Shown piece by piece: positions 38,601 to 51,500 of a DNA stretch of 64,000 bases; the first letter of the stretch is position 1, and each line of letters opens with the position of its first letter. The notes under the pieces were generated by a model. It did no database searches and had not been told where the DNA came from. It worked only from the letters and a program-made list of their open reading frames with translations. The position numbers and the translations under genes are program-made. Source of the stretch: Pipra filicauda (taxonomy: Eukaryota > Chordata > Aves > Passeriformes > Pipridae); assembly GCF_003945595.2 (NCBI RefSeq), contig NW_024103874.1, positions 3,482,001 to 3,546,000 of the forward strand, given 5' to 3'.

Positions 38601-41600
38601 TAGAAAGTTATCGGTGTAAACAACGGAGAGGCTATTACAGGCTTTGTAAAATACAACTTAAATGCTGATATATCCAGTGTCTTCATAGTACTTCCCATCT
38701 GGAACAGTGTCAGGATCATGGAATATGTAATTGCTGAGGATGTAATACTTCCAAAAAGACACAAATGTGTGCGCAGGAACCAAAATGTGGGTGTTTGCTG
38801 TTCTGCACCATGAATACTATCTATTTCCTTGAGTTCTGTACTAATTAGTATCCAGAAAGGTGGCAGGAGGTGGCTCTTTGAAGGGCAGAACTGTTCTTGT
38901 TAGACACCTCCAGGCATTGCTGCAGTGGCTATAAATAATCACAGCATCAGGTACCGAGGTTTGGGCTATTCTCCACTCACTGCAGGTTGAGAGAGGGTCT
39001 TGTGGATAAGGCCAGCGAAGTGTCAGGTGCAGGCAGGACAGAGCTGTGTGTTATTTTTCCCAGGACTGCACATTAAAGCATCTAGGAACTTGTAGCAGCA
39101 GAGCCAGAGCAGCGAGGCAGTTTGTTCTTTTGTCGTGGTAACCTCACCATTTTTTCTCCTAATTTTTAGACTAAATATTTTCCTTTCATTGTTGTTCTGT
39201 TATTCCAGTTTTTAAAGGATTGTGGGGATTTCATGTAAGAAATCCTCATTAAGTAGAGTACATGTCAGTACAATCATGTTTTATTCAAGCTATTCATTTT
39301 TTGCACTTAAAATGCTTTCTGTTCCAAGTGCCTTTCTAGAAAAATAAATGTAGTTTTCAGTTAAAGTAAACAGGTCACATACTGAGTGACCTCAAATCTG
39401 ACGGCTCAAATTTAGAAGGGGAACTAATTGCATAAAAATGCAGTGACTCATGTTATCCAGACGTTCAATAAGTTTGTCTTTCCAGTCTTATGTATACAAC
39501 TCTCTGAAAAAATAAATAGATTGTAGTTTCCCATTCATACTAACATGGAATTCATCTGAGTTTATGAGGAAGAACCTTGTTTTAACCATTAAAGGTTTGG
39601 GCAGATGCTCAAACAGGGATAAACTGGCCAGACTGATTTGTGCTGCCTGAGGATGGGAATCAGGGCTTGCAGGTCAACAGCAAGTGACTCCTGTAGAACT
39701 GGAAAGCCTTTCTGGTTCTGCTGTTCTAAAGGGAGGGCTTGATGCCACCCAAGCAAGCACATGCCAAATAAAATGCCATCTTAGGAAGTGTTGTGGTCAC
39801 CTGCTGAAGGTGAATTTTGGAAAGGTCAGAAGAGCAGCACCTTTCTCTCTTGAACTCTGGGCAAACCCTGTGGTTTGCTTGCAGCAGAGGGGAGCTGGCC
39901 CAGCCCTAGAGATCTGCTGTGGCTGAAATATCCTACCATGTACTGTATGTGTTTTGCTCACAGGGGAGCTTGTACTGATGTGAAGTAGGAGATGAGAGGA
40001 TACTCCAGGCATTATTCATTCTGGAAGTGGTTTGTTTTGGAGATATGTATGTTTCTTCAATTATTTTAGCCATTAAACTTGAGCCCTGAAAATGCTTTCA
40101 TCTTGGCTGATTCCATCTTTTTGTGGCCATGGCGATGCAGGGGAGTGTGATGGGAAATGAGTTACTAGATTTGTAAATTATGTGCATTCCCCCCCCCCTT
40201 AATGCTTGATATCAGAAGACATGAAGTTTGACAGAGAAGGTAATGAACAGTATTTGCTTGTAAATCAGCAGCTAGATGTGGTTTGAAAGAAAGCATATTT
40301 GAGCATAAAGGGAAAATTTGGAAGCATTACTGGTGCTCTGCACTATCAGAAGATCTGCCCTGCAGACGAGCAGCTTCCACCAGTGCGTGTTGGAGGGGCA
40401 CTGGACACCTGTGTGACTTCAGGGTATCAGCTTTTGACAAAGCAGTTCAGGAAGCTTTGCTAATGCTAGTAAAATAGCCTGAAGACCAGGGAAACCTGCA
40501 GGACATTGGATGGTTCTTTGTGTAGGTAGCCCACCTGCAGCTCCTTTGGCCACGTTCCTAAGAACCCCTAAAGTAGAAAGCTGCAGAATCTCTCAGCTCT
40601 ATCCATCAGAGTAGAGATTGAAGCATCAGCAATCATTTATGTAGATGATTCTGATTAGGCAGGAAATGCCCCACAAGAGTTTCCCACCTCCAGAATGGGA
40701 TAAAATAATGAATTTTTAAAATTGTAATTACCAGTCATAAAAAAAGAAAAAATCTGGAGAGAATCAGCATTTTTATTTTAATAGCTGTGAAAATGTTGTA
40801 TTGATATCGGTCTTTTAAAATGATGTTTGACATTTTAAAAGATCAATTTTTGTCAAAGTTAGCTCAGACCATTAAAACCATTTTAAAAGGGACTCTTTTG
40901 CAATGTAAAAATAAATTCCAAGTGAGGGAGAGGTTTCAAGTGCCCGTCCTCAGGAGCAGTTTCACTCTTAGCGTCTTCTGATGAAAACCCACTTTGTCAT
41001 AAAATTCTCCACCAGTTTTCATCCTCAGGCCCCTTCAGCTCTCTATATGGTCTCTGCCACTGCTGTCATCCAACCATATCAAAATGGGTATTTAGGGATG
41101 TTCTTCTGAAAACTAATTCCACTGTTTGCAATAAGAGCTGTTAATGTAACTCAGAGTGACCATTGCCTGCAGTATCAGCATCTTCAAGGGCTGACTGACA
41201 CATTTGAGAAATGGATTTTGCTTTACTCTGCTGACCCCAGATGCTGTACCAGGGCAGTTTGGAGAGGGACACAATCACAGTGCTTTCCATACAACTTCCA
41301 TAGGAAATAAGGAAGGCTAAATTGCAGACTTCATAACCAGATGTGCAGGGGAGCGTTCAAGGAAAACACATCAAAACATCTTGTAAAAACTCATTTAAAG
41401 TTACATAAATTATTGTTTGCGTTTTCACATGCAGTTATTTTCAAGTCTAACCAGCTGTATCTGTTTGAAGTGGCCCTAAATAAATACATCATTACATAAA
41501 CACAACATTTGTTTGGAGATTTTTTCCCAATAAGGTCCAGGCCCTGTTTGCTTCGCAGTGTTGCACAGACTGTGAGAAGGAGGTGTTTGAATTTCAATGG

Positions 41601-43301
41601 GACATTTTGACACAGAAAATCCCATTCTTAGTACATTTGGATTTTCTAAATCGTATGGTGACAACTACCTTAAAAGAAGACACAGCAAATAATACAGCAC
41701 ATAGAAATTTGAATGCAAGCAGAGAGTCCAAGCAGGCAATCACATTTCATTTCACGTTTTTCACCCCATTTCGGAGCATCAAGCCAGTGTCAGGAGCACG
41801 CTGATGCACCGAGCAGGCGTCTTGCTGACAGGCTTCCCAGCAGCACGTTGGTTTGGTGCTTGTTGGGAAAGCCGTGTGATTGCTATTCCAGGAGAGGGCT
41901 GTGTCACGATCCACAGTGATAACGTTACCATCCCACAGGATGCAGTCACCTGATAAAGGGGGACACTCACCGTAGCCCTGTGTTGGTTACACCCCACTGC
42001 AGGTCCAGTCCACGAGATTCAATCCAGCATTCAGAAGTCCTTAAGTACCACTGGAGTGTTCTCCAGTGGGTCCCCGGTTTTATAAATGAGAAAATAGATG
42101 AAGCGACTCAAGGCACAGAGTCTGTGCCATCGCTCCTCCAAACCAGAATAAAACATGAAAGAATAATCTGAAAGACGTGACGGTTTTTGTTGAAGAAATA
42201 ATCAGAGAGTCGCTTATCAGAATCAGGAAACCTGCTTTATCCTTTGTTGCATTATAAATAAGAATTATATTTGTTCTTGGGAAACAAGCCTGAAGTACAC
42301 TGCAAGATGTTATTGTGAGTGACGCACAGGGAGCAACTGAATAAATACTGCCTGTCTGCCCCATTAGGTGGTTTTGTTTCTTACATTTTTCTGAATCCTT
42401 TACCAGGAATGAGGTGTTTTATCATTTCAGAGGTGCAGTCTGAGCCATTATCGGGTTGCTCGTGACTGGGTCTGAATTCAAAGCTGACCAGAGGGAGGAT
42501 GCTGACTACCAGACAAGGAGCATGGTGGTAGGGAGGAGGCAGGGGTGGGGTCTCCAGGTGTTCCCCACCTGCTCAATGTCCAGGTGGGCTCTCCTGCTGC
42601 CCATTGTCCAGGGCAGCCCATGATGGTCAGAAGGAAGGAAAAAAGAACATGGAGATACAAGGGAGAACCATAAATGGAAGGAAGAGACGTTTGTAGGGAT
42701 AGAACATTAGGGAGGGTGGCACAAAGGAGTTTCTACAGTTGCTGTTTTTATCCTTTTTTCACTCTTGTTGTAAACTCTGGCAAAGGCTTTAAGCTCTGTA
42801 TTCAAAGGGTTATAGAGAATGCCATTCTAGATGGAACAACTCACACAGTGCAGCATCTTCTCATGATACAGGCATCTGTCAGAGCTTCAGGCACAAGCTC
42901 TTGGAGCTGTGTGTGTGCTGGTTACGTCTCGCGCTAGGTGATTAGATGTAAAATTACACAGTATCATCCGAACTTGGAACATAAAACCACTTCCATGCTC
43001 TGTCTTGACTGTTCATAATGTTTCTTGGCAGAAGTTGTTGCAGACACCAGCTTTCAATCCTTCCAAATTAAATGTCAGTTGATGGCAGAGGCGTCGTCAG
43101 CGGGAGAGTCCTGCTCATCCCGCTTCCCCCGGCGCTGGGAGCGGCTCTGCACCTCCTCAGCTGGCTGATGAGCAGCTCAGCTGGGAGCAGTTTCGAAGGA
43201 GATCTTTGACTTTCTTTGGCTTCCCAGAGGAATTCATAATTATTTCCTCCTTTATCATAGAGTGCAGCTGGAGGCTTCAGCTCCATTAGAACTGCCCTGG
43301 T

Positions 43302-43320
43302 AATTTCACAGTGTGAAATT
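43302..43320. other. 19-bp near-perfect palindrome
   Basis: The arms AATTTCACA and TGTGAAATT (9 bp each) are separated by a single G. Its size suits a symmetric protein-binding site, but nothing else in the sequence shows a function. Confidence 0.6.
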
Positions 43321-44440
43321 TACAGCAAACTGGGGACATTAATGTTAAATAAATTTATGCAACAGCAACCCTCACCCAAGTCATTAAAAGTGTGTGCAGT
43401 TTTTAATGGATGCTTCAGCGTGGCATTTGATAAGTTTGTTCATTTCTTTTCCCAGTCTGCTAAGTATACATCCACAGACGTTTTTCTGCCAGAGGTATCG
43501 GTAAAAGCTGGCTATGGCCTCGGTTGTCACCTCCTTGCAAACACTTTAAACGTGGCTGTAGTGCCAACTGCAGTGGAGTGAAGAGAGGTTGTCACCGAGA
43601 GCGGATTTGTGTGTGAGTCTGGGTCTGTGTGCGACTCAAATAATCCAATTGAACTATGTAGTGATTCTGAATTATGTCTATTTGAAAAGACAGGATATCA
43701 TAAAGACTGCTAATATGGTGGAAAATTATATTAAGCTGAGACAAGACAAAGTTGATTATGTGCTAGACTAGTGCAGATGTGCCTGGCACTAGTCGTTTAT
43801 GCATATTGATTGATCTTAAATATAGCAGAGCAGAGGATGGGATGGTGTTTGTATGGTTATTGATTTTGTTTCAGCTCCTTGGGCTGTCATCATAGGCTTT
43901 CAGATCCGACTGTCTTGACTGAGGCAACCCCTGATCAGAAAGCTTGATAAGAAAGCTTGTCCCGGCCAAAGGAAACATGCTGGTTACATCCTCTGAGATG
44001 CAGATATTCAGGAACATGCTCTGAGCTCTTTAGCTCAGTGGAGCCTGAGTGTAACATTCATTGGAAGGCTGCAGCTGGGCTTTTGGGATACCCCTTGGTG
44101 GATGTCACCAATGTGGGCTGTGCAGGAACAGTCTGGAGTGCTCATGAGGGTCAGTTTGCTGCGTGATCTGCTTTGTTTCTGTTTGCTGAAGGAAGAGCCT
44201 TGGTTTCCTAATTGATTAATTTTGGCTTTTATAAACCTACCAGAGCAGAACTGTTGTTTTTCCACCTCTCCCACGTTCCAAGCTGGAAGCAGGAGGTTTT
44301 GATACTGTTCTTTGATTGTTTTCTTGTGAACCTTTACTGAGACAGTTTTCTTTAGTCCTGTAATGCCTGAAGCCACTGACCTCTGCCACCAGGCAGCTTG
44401 GCTTCCAAGGGCTCTGTGACTCTGCTGGCATGAGGCATTT

Positions 44441-44694
44441 AATGGCTTCAAACTGAAAGAGAGTAGGTTTAGATTAGATATTAGGAAAACAATTTGCTGT
44501 GAGAGTGGTGAGGCCCTGGCACAGGTTGCCCAGAGAAGCTGTGGCTGCCCCATTCCTGGAAGTGTCCAAGGCCAGGTTGGACAGGCCTTGGAGCAACCTG
44601 GGATAGTGGAAGGTGTTGCTGCCCGTGGTAGAGTGTTGGAACAAGATGGTCTTTAAGGTCCCTTCCAACCCAGGCCATTCTGTGATTCTCTGAT
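44441..44694 (+). mobile_element. CR1 LINE 3' end fragment (about 255 bp)
   Basis: This CR1 3' untranslated region starts near AATGGCTTCAAACTGAAAGA and continues through AGGTTTAGATTAGATATTAG and GGTTGCCCAGAGAAGCTGTG. It ends with CCATTCTGTGATTCTCTGAT. It lies in sense with CDH4 and is 5'-truncated. It shares the GCCCAGAGAAGCTGTGGCTG block with the copy at 14945-15135, which suggests the same or a closely related CR1 subfamily. The long antisense open frame across it (44035-44553) is a by-product of the element. Confidence 0.93.
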
Positions 44695-45536
44695 CATTTG
44701 CATGGAGCTTTAAACATGACATGGGAGTCAAATAAAATACTGGTTTTCTAATAAACAAGGTATTTAGGAGTAGAGAGAATTAGGCGTTAAGCCGTCAGTA
44801 AGAAGGATTTGGGGATGTTTGCCCTGGAAATTCCCTAATATCCCAATCCCAGGGATTTATACATATGTATGGGTATCTCCACCTGCCTTGGCTGCAGCCT
44901 GAGCTTCATGCAGGTGACTCTGCTGACATGGGTGAGTTTTCATGATTATGGTTTAGTTCTGAAAGAGAAATTTGTAAGCACGTTGAATTGAGTTCATATC
45001 ACTTACCTTGATTTATGTTTGAGCTGAGGTGAAAGAACTCTATCTGTGATTATAGACATCAAAGACAGTATACTGAAATTCAGTTTTATAATGTACACAT
45101 CATTTATCAAATCACTTCCCAATAATGCCAACATTTGCTGCATAGAAATACAACATGATGAATTACCTGCTTCTCACCAGCTTTCTGAAGGCCAAGGAAG
45201 ACAAACACAGGATTCTTGCAGAAATGTCAGACTCAGGGTGGGGAGGGAGACTGAAAACCAAAAACCCCAGGGCAGGCAGCAAAATCCCTAGGCAGGGTGA
45301 GAATTTCAGGGAACTTCCAGTCCTGAGAGGAAACGAGTTTCTTTGTTTCTTGCTCTCACCAAGAGCAGGAGCACCCCACCTGCTACAGGCAGAACATGTG
45401 TCACCTTTTGCAAAGTTTGGCCTGCTTTAGTGCCTGCTCTTGGGATGCTGCTGATCTAAAAAAAGTATATTTTTACATCTAAAGCAGCAGTGATCTGGAC
45501 TTGGATCTGTAACAGCAAGTTCTTGCCTGGAATCTT

Positions 45537-45560
45537 AAAAAAAAAAAAAGAAAAAAAAAA
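45537..45560. repeat. A-rich run (A13-G-A10)
   Basis: Thirteen A, one G and ten A form a simple repeat. It could be the remnant of a retroposed poly(A) tail, but I recognise no element immediately upstream. Confidence 0.8.
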
Positions 45561-48500
45561 GGCTTAGAAATATGCATTTTAAATTAAAACCAGCAAAAAA
45601 TAAATAGCAGAAAACACTTTTATTTCTTGCTGAGCTTCTATTCAGTTCCTGCTTCCTGTGTTGACAGTGTAAGTTATACTTGGGCAGGAAAAAAAGGAAG
45701 CCCACAAACATAATTGCAACCATGTCTAATTAGGCAGAGCTATGTAAATTTAGCGTTTCTACATGATTATAAATGTCAGGAGAGCCTTAGATAAGACATG
45801 AGAGTTTTGAGTATCTCTTGTGTACCTAGTCTAAAATGTCCTTATTGCTAATCCTATTCATCTGGAGTTGCTTCCTAATTAGAATATTTATGGGCTAATA
45901 AGGAGGTGAACAAGACACTCCAGTTTGGTTCCAAAGGTGAGAGTAGGGATTCATTAGGCTCGGCGTCTCTGTTTTGATTGCTGTACAATGTAATTAACAT
46001 TGTGCTAGACAATCATTTTAGATTTACCTTAACAACAAATATTTAAGATGATTCCTGTGGTTCTGTCTTTGAGCCTCTGTCTGCTGAAACCAAGAGCAGT
46101 GATGTCATCAGCTTTGAGAGATTTTGAGGTTCCTGGATGTTTTTTTCCTAGTTTATTTCTCAAACTATTTGACCTCTGCCTGTCAGTTACTGATGTTTCT
46201 GAGTTTTGGCTGTGCCAGCTAAAAGTGAATGTGGTTTGCATATTTTATGAATTCATGTTTTATGAATTTTAGATCACTAAGACCTATTTTACAGAAAATG
46301 CTTATTTTGAATTTTTTTTCTTTTCCAGACTTTTCAGTTACCTGTCTATATGCAGTGACCTGGTATAAAAAAGACATTTTAAAGTCAGATGTAGTTTAGC
46401 TGGTTTTAGGTTATATTGCCCTGAAAGCGCAGTCACTGCCTGACATTGTGTCTGATTCTCTTAATTTTTCTTCTGGAAGGTTCTTTCCCACCAGGAGCCC
46501 CACTGACCCCAGGCACAGCAGCAGCAGGAAAAATACCTCCTCCATCCAGATCAAGATAGTACCAGGGCAATCCTATGAGTTTTGTCCCACTGGGTTGTAG
46601 ACATTAGTGATCCATTGCTGTGTGAGGATTTGGAGGCTTCCTTAGTGGGATCTGGTCATCCCCTCTTTTCCCCCTTGAATACAAATATTCAAGTGCTGAA
46701 TTGTCCTTATATTTTTGCCAGTGCAGTGGCCAGGCTCAAAGTCAACTCCTTTCCAAGGGCAAGCAGCTCAAAGCAAAACCTGGGGGGCTTGATCTCCTCT
46801 CTTTGCTTTCCTTCCCATGCTGAGCAATGGTCTCATTGTCTGAGAAAACAGCGTTCTGTGGCTTTAAAGGTGTTATCAGAAAAGTTGTTAAGATGGCAAG
46901 TCACGTTAGTTGAAGTCTTCTCTGTATAAATTACGGTTGGGTACGGTGATCTCATAGATAATGATAAATATAGCAACATTCTACTGCTGATGGAAATCAT
47001 TATCAGCCATTATCAACTTTAATTAATATATTCACATTATTCAAATCCAGGTAGAAAATGTTCTTTGGCATCAAGTCTAGAGGAATATGGATTGTGGGTT
47101 TTGTGCAGCTTGAAAAGCAGCTGGCAACAGGGAAGCAGCTCTGGTGAGACACTTCGTTTAGATTCGGGGTCCAGCACATTGTTTGTCCCATACATCTCAC
47201 CCATTTTCCATGTCTCTGTGCAAGGGCTGGAAGATATCATGTTTCCCAGGGTTATTTCTCTCCTTGGAGCACTGTTCCCACACCAGAAGAGCTTTCTGTT
47301 GTTTGTGGCATCTCAGTTGTCTCCGTAGCAACCAGGGTAATGGTAGGGAATACACAATTGCAGATGCTTGGGATGAGCACTGGTAGTAAATGTTCTTTGC
47401 CATGAAAAATGATTGAAAACAAACAGAAAATATGGACTAAATAAACCTCTGCTAGGTTCTAAATGGAATGCTTCTTGAAAATTTCCATTAGACCTTAACA
47501 GCTCTTTAAATAAATAACCAGTATGTCCCCTTCTATCTGAGAGTTTCCATCTGTTGATTTTGTTTGTTTGCTTTTCTTCCATTTTGTGAAGATTCCAAGG
47601 CCCAGTCCTGCCAGGTGCTGCACACCCAGCCCCCAGAGATGCACTGGGCACACGGGGATGAACATCCCCTTCCAACTTGGAAAAGAATCTGAAAAAAAAC
47701 ATCAGGCTGATGTACAAGCCCCACTTGCCACTCCAGAAGCAAAGCCATAAAACTCTGTATCCACACCCCCCTACTGACAAAGAAGGTGCCAGCCCAGGAT
47801 GGTCTTTCCTGTTTCAAACAGGGCAGGGAAAATGGGATCTCTCTGATGTGTGTTGTGTATTCCACTTCCACACTTCAAAGTGACAGAGCTGACTGTGGGG
47901 CAAGAACTGTCCTGTCCATCTGTGACTCTGTGGGGTAATGGCTTAGTTAGAGACCTTAACAACTCAAAATAAGGACCTGTTACAACTGGTTCAAGGTGGC
48001 ACTTTGTTTCTGCTGTCAGATAATACATTTCTAAATCTGGACTGTTCTGACATTTCCTAGGAGAAAAGAGAAATAAAAAATCCATACAGCTCCCATTAAC
48101 CGAGAGAGAGGTAAATACTCCTGTTAGTGGGGTGAGATAAAACCTTTTCACCTCTGGGACACAAATTGAGTACAACTTATGATAAAATTAAATGCATTTC
48201 ATGATCTCACCTTACTCTCCACAGGGAGTTAATCCATCTCACAAAATTCTTGACACATACTTATCACAGCCTCCAGCTTCTTCTGGGAGAGACCAAGGAC
48301 CAGAGTCCTAAATCCCTTCACATCCTGCCTGAAGAGGTTGGTCCCACCAGGTCCACATGGAGCCTGGTCTTACAGCCTTGATTCTTGCTTACAGTGAAGT
48401 ATCTCAGCTTCTGGTCCTTCTGCTTACACAGCATGGTTTTGTCTGAGAAGTGGAGGAAATAAAGCAACATATGCAACATTTGTTTAGTGTAAGCTCATAC

Positions 48501-51500
48501 ACCACCTCTGGAACCTGAGGTGAGCAGCTCTACAGAAGCTTAACATCACATTCTGCTGTAGGAGTAGGATAAATATTAATTTTCTTTTTCAGAAGTGCAC
48601 ATCTCACCAGTATTTTGGAGAGTGTTAAATCTCATCAGCTCCTTCTAAATCTTCTATGGGGTTAAGAGGTTAAACTGGATTCTGAAGAAAATATTGGTGC
48701 AGTTTTGGGGACATTTCCCTTGAATCATACAGGCAGCTGAGATTTTAGAACATGGACCACACACAGCTGAGATGGTTTCATTGGAATTCCACATCACAAC
48801 CAAAGCAGAATAGTTAGTCTTAAAGGGAGTTCTTTATCCCACAATGTCCCCTTTCCTTTGCAATTGTCAGAAAGTATCAGTACTAGAATAAAGATATCAT
48901 TTGCAACAAAAAATAACAGGTAGTACATGGTAGCCTGAAGTGGGAGAAGATATCCCAGGCTTACTGCAGGTAGCATGAAGCAGATCCTGTGGAGTGACTA
49001 AGGCACTGTAAATCCATACCCCAGCTTGTCTCAGAGTAATTTTTTTTATGTACCCATATCCTTAGTCTGAAGTTAGGTTTTGCTGGGCTAGAACTGTCAC
49101 TGAGTCTGAAACGGATGAATTGCTACCCAAAACTTGTAGTCTAGTTAGAGGGGCAAAAAGCTTCTTTTTGCAGTAATTGTGCTCAGGAAACTGGTGCAAC
49201 TCAGCCAAGGGACTTTCTTGCACAAAGAAACAGGTCTCAGCTGAGGGTGGAGGTAAAGGAAGTAATGTTGGGGGATGGATTTGATCAATACAGCTTTACT
49301 TATACGCATAAATAAGGCTTAAAAGTGCATTCAGCATCTCTAACTGGACTCCCCAAACTGATGAATGCCTCTGAAAAAGAGTCTTAATTCCTCTGCCTGT
49401 TCCCCATTTGAGAAACAGGGATAATTCCCAGCTCGCAGAAGTTTAATGAGTATGAATTTGTCAATATTTATGCCTACAAAGAAAATAAAATATGCTAGAA
49501 TTATTTATAGCATTTTGGTAAGCTCGTCAGAGCAGCATCATATATGATCAGGTCACGGGTTAACAAGGATTAATTATCTTGGCAGAATTATGCTTTGCAA
49601 TTTTTCATTTCAGTCTGTTACTTTTGAGTATTTGATAATGTAGCCTACTAAATTCAGGGTCATTTTGCTTCTTGTATGAAATTCAGCACTCCCATACGTA
49701 AATGTTTTTTAAGAGGAAATGTAGCCAGAATTGGAGAGAACTGAAGTGCTGAAATTTCCTCTTGCAGCTAATAGCCAAGAAACTGTTATATTCCTCCAAT
49801 TTTGTAATTGCAAGAATTGCATTTTATCACATAAAGGTGGTTGGCAAGTTCTTCTTTCATACCTTGTGGCAATGTGAAGTTAATTCTGTAGTACAGGAAC
49901 TTGGAAGGTTGTCAAGGGGTCTCTATGGTGCTGACTCCTTTACAAAATTTCCCCTGCTACAATGGAACCTGCTCCTGGTCACCTTTGACACATGCAAAGA
50001 TCCTGCACATCCCTTAGATGACAAAAAGCATAGGAATTAAATGCTGCTTGATTAAGGCCCTGATCTGAGAAAATTAAATTGTGCCTTCAATTATTGCAAT
50101 GGCTTGTGGCTGCTGCTCCATCCTCCTGTCACACGTGGTCACCAGAAAGAGCCCAAGGTACCCTGCCAAAGGTCTCCCTGTACAGCTAGGACAGTTTAGG
50201 ATTATTAAAAATCCTTCTCGTTCTACTCCCTCCTCTTTCAAATTAATAAACACGGCATTTAATTTCACACTCTGTACACCAGTGTGCTTCTTCTGGAGCA
50301 CTCTCTGAAAAACTGCTCGGACCGGACCTTCTCCTGCCACTGACATGGGGCAGTTTGTCTCTGGGTTACAGTGACTGCTCTCTTTGGAGTCTCACCTGGA
50401 CATACAGGGACTCTGCTAACAGAGATCTGATCAAGGCTGACAGGCCCAGTATGGGAAGGAAAACGTCCCTGCTCGTCACAGCGAGCTCTCGCAGTGGCAC
50501 TCGGCCAGCCCGGCGTCTCAGTCATTTCATTTATCAGCAGTTCTTCAGTTTATCATGAAGTCATTTGTTCCTGTTCCTCATTTCCCCAGTTTTATCTCTT
50601 GTCTGAAACCCTCTGAGCAGGCAGTATATTGAGTTGTACAGGTCTGCACTCTCCAAAGCAGAGAGCAGGTACTCTGGAGGGCAGCGGAGCTCTGCTGGAG
50701 CCGGGCTCACGTGGAGGCGTCTGCAAAGCCTCTGAGCCACCAGAGGCTGGGGCTCAGACCTCATCATACTGTTTCTCTGCTGAGTCTTTGGGTACAATTG
50801 AACCCAAAGGATGCAGCATCACTGAAACTACGTTTTCCCAAATACCCTACAGCCATTTCCTATTGCAGTAGGACCATGACTGCTCAATATAGCAGTCAGT
50901 ATTTTCCTGGGATTGCTCTGTTTCTTGTTCCCCAAATGCTGTACCCCAGAGAGCAGTGAGTGCTGACAGCCATCAGGAAGCTCCACAGGAAGATCTGCAC
51001 TATTAAGATTGCTCTCTCTGCAAATATTTCTTCGTTTTGGTGGCCTTTCTTTTGTAAGAGTACACATAATTGCCCATTTGTGACTTCACTCAAATCCATT
51101 AATAAAATGTTTAATAAAAAATCTTCCTTTTCTATTTGTCTAATACAGCTAGATATAAACATTAGATTCATTAGCTTGTAAAAAACAGCTGAGATGCCTC
51201 ATTCTGAAAAGTATAGCATTTTATCCTCCATTAATCCTAGATCTTGTTCAGTGAGTGATTTGTACCATTGAGATGATCGTAGCTGTGTAGCACTTGGTAA
51301 GTTATCACAAACTTTATTACTGTATTTTGGTCTGGACTTAAGTGCTTTTTCCGTCAGATTCAGTCTGAATTGTAACCCTTCTTCTACACCAAAATGTAGC
51401 ACAACAATCAAATATTGAATCAACTGCAGGTTTTATTTCCTATATGTTACATCTTTGGCATTATTGATATATAGAAAATGGAAAAGATCAAATCTTGCTC

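Noticed and set aside
40189..40198. Run of ten C
   Set aside because: It is a simple homopolymer with no associated element.
44035..44553. 172-codon open frame on the - strand, the longest in the window
   Set aside because: It runs antisense through the CR1 fragment at 44441-44694 and has no domain or splice context. It is repeat-derived and chance.
47313..47780. 155-codon open frame on the - strand
   Set aside because: It has no recognisable motif, low-complexity Phe/Gly/Ser-rich stretches, overlapping open frames on both strands and no promoter or splice support.
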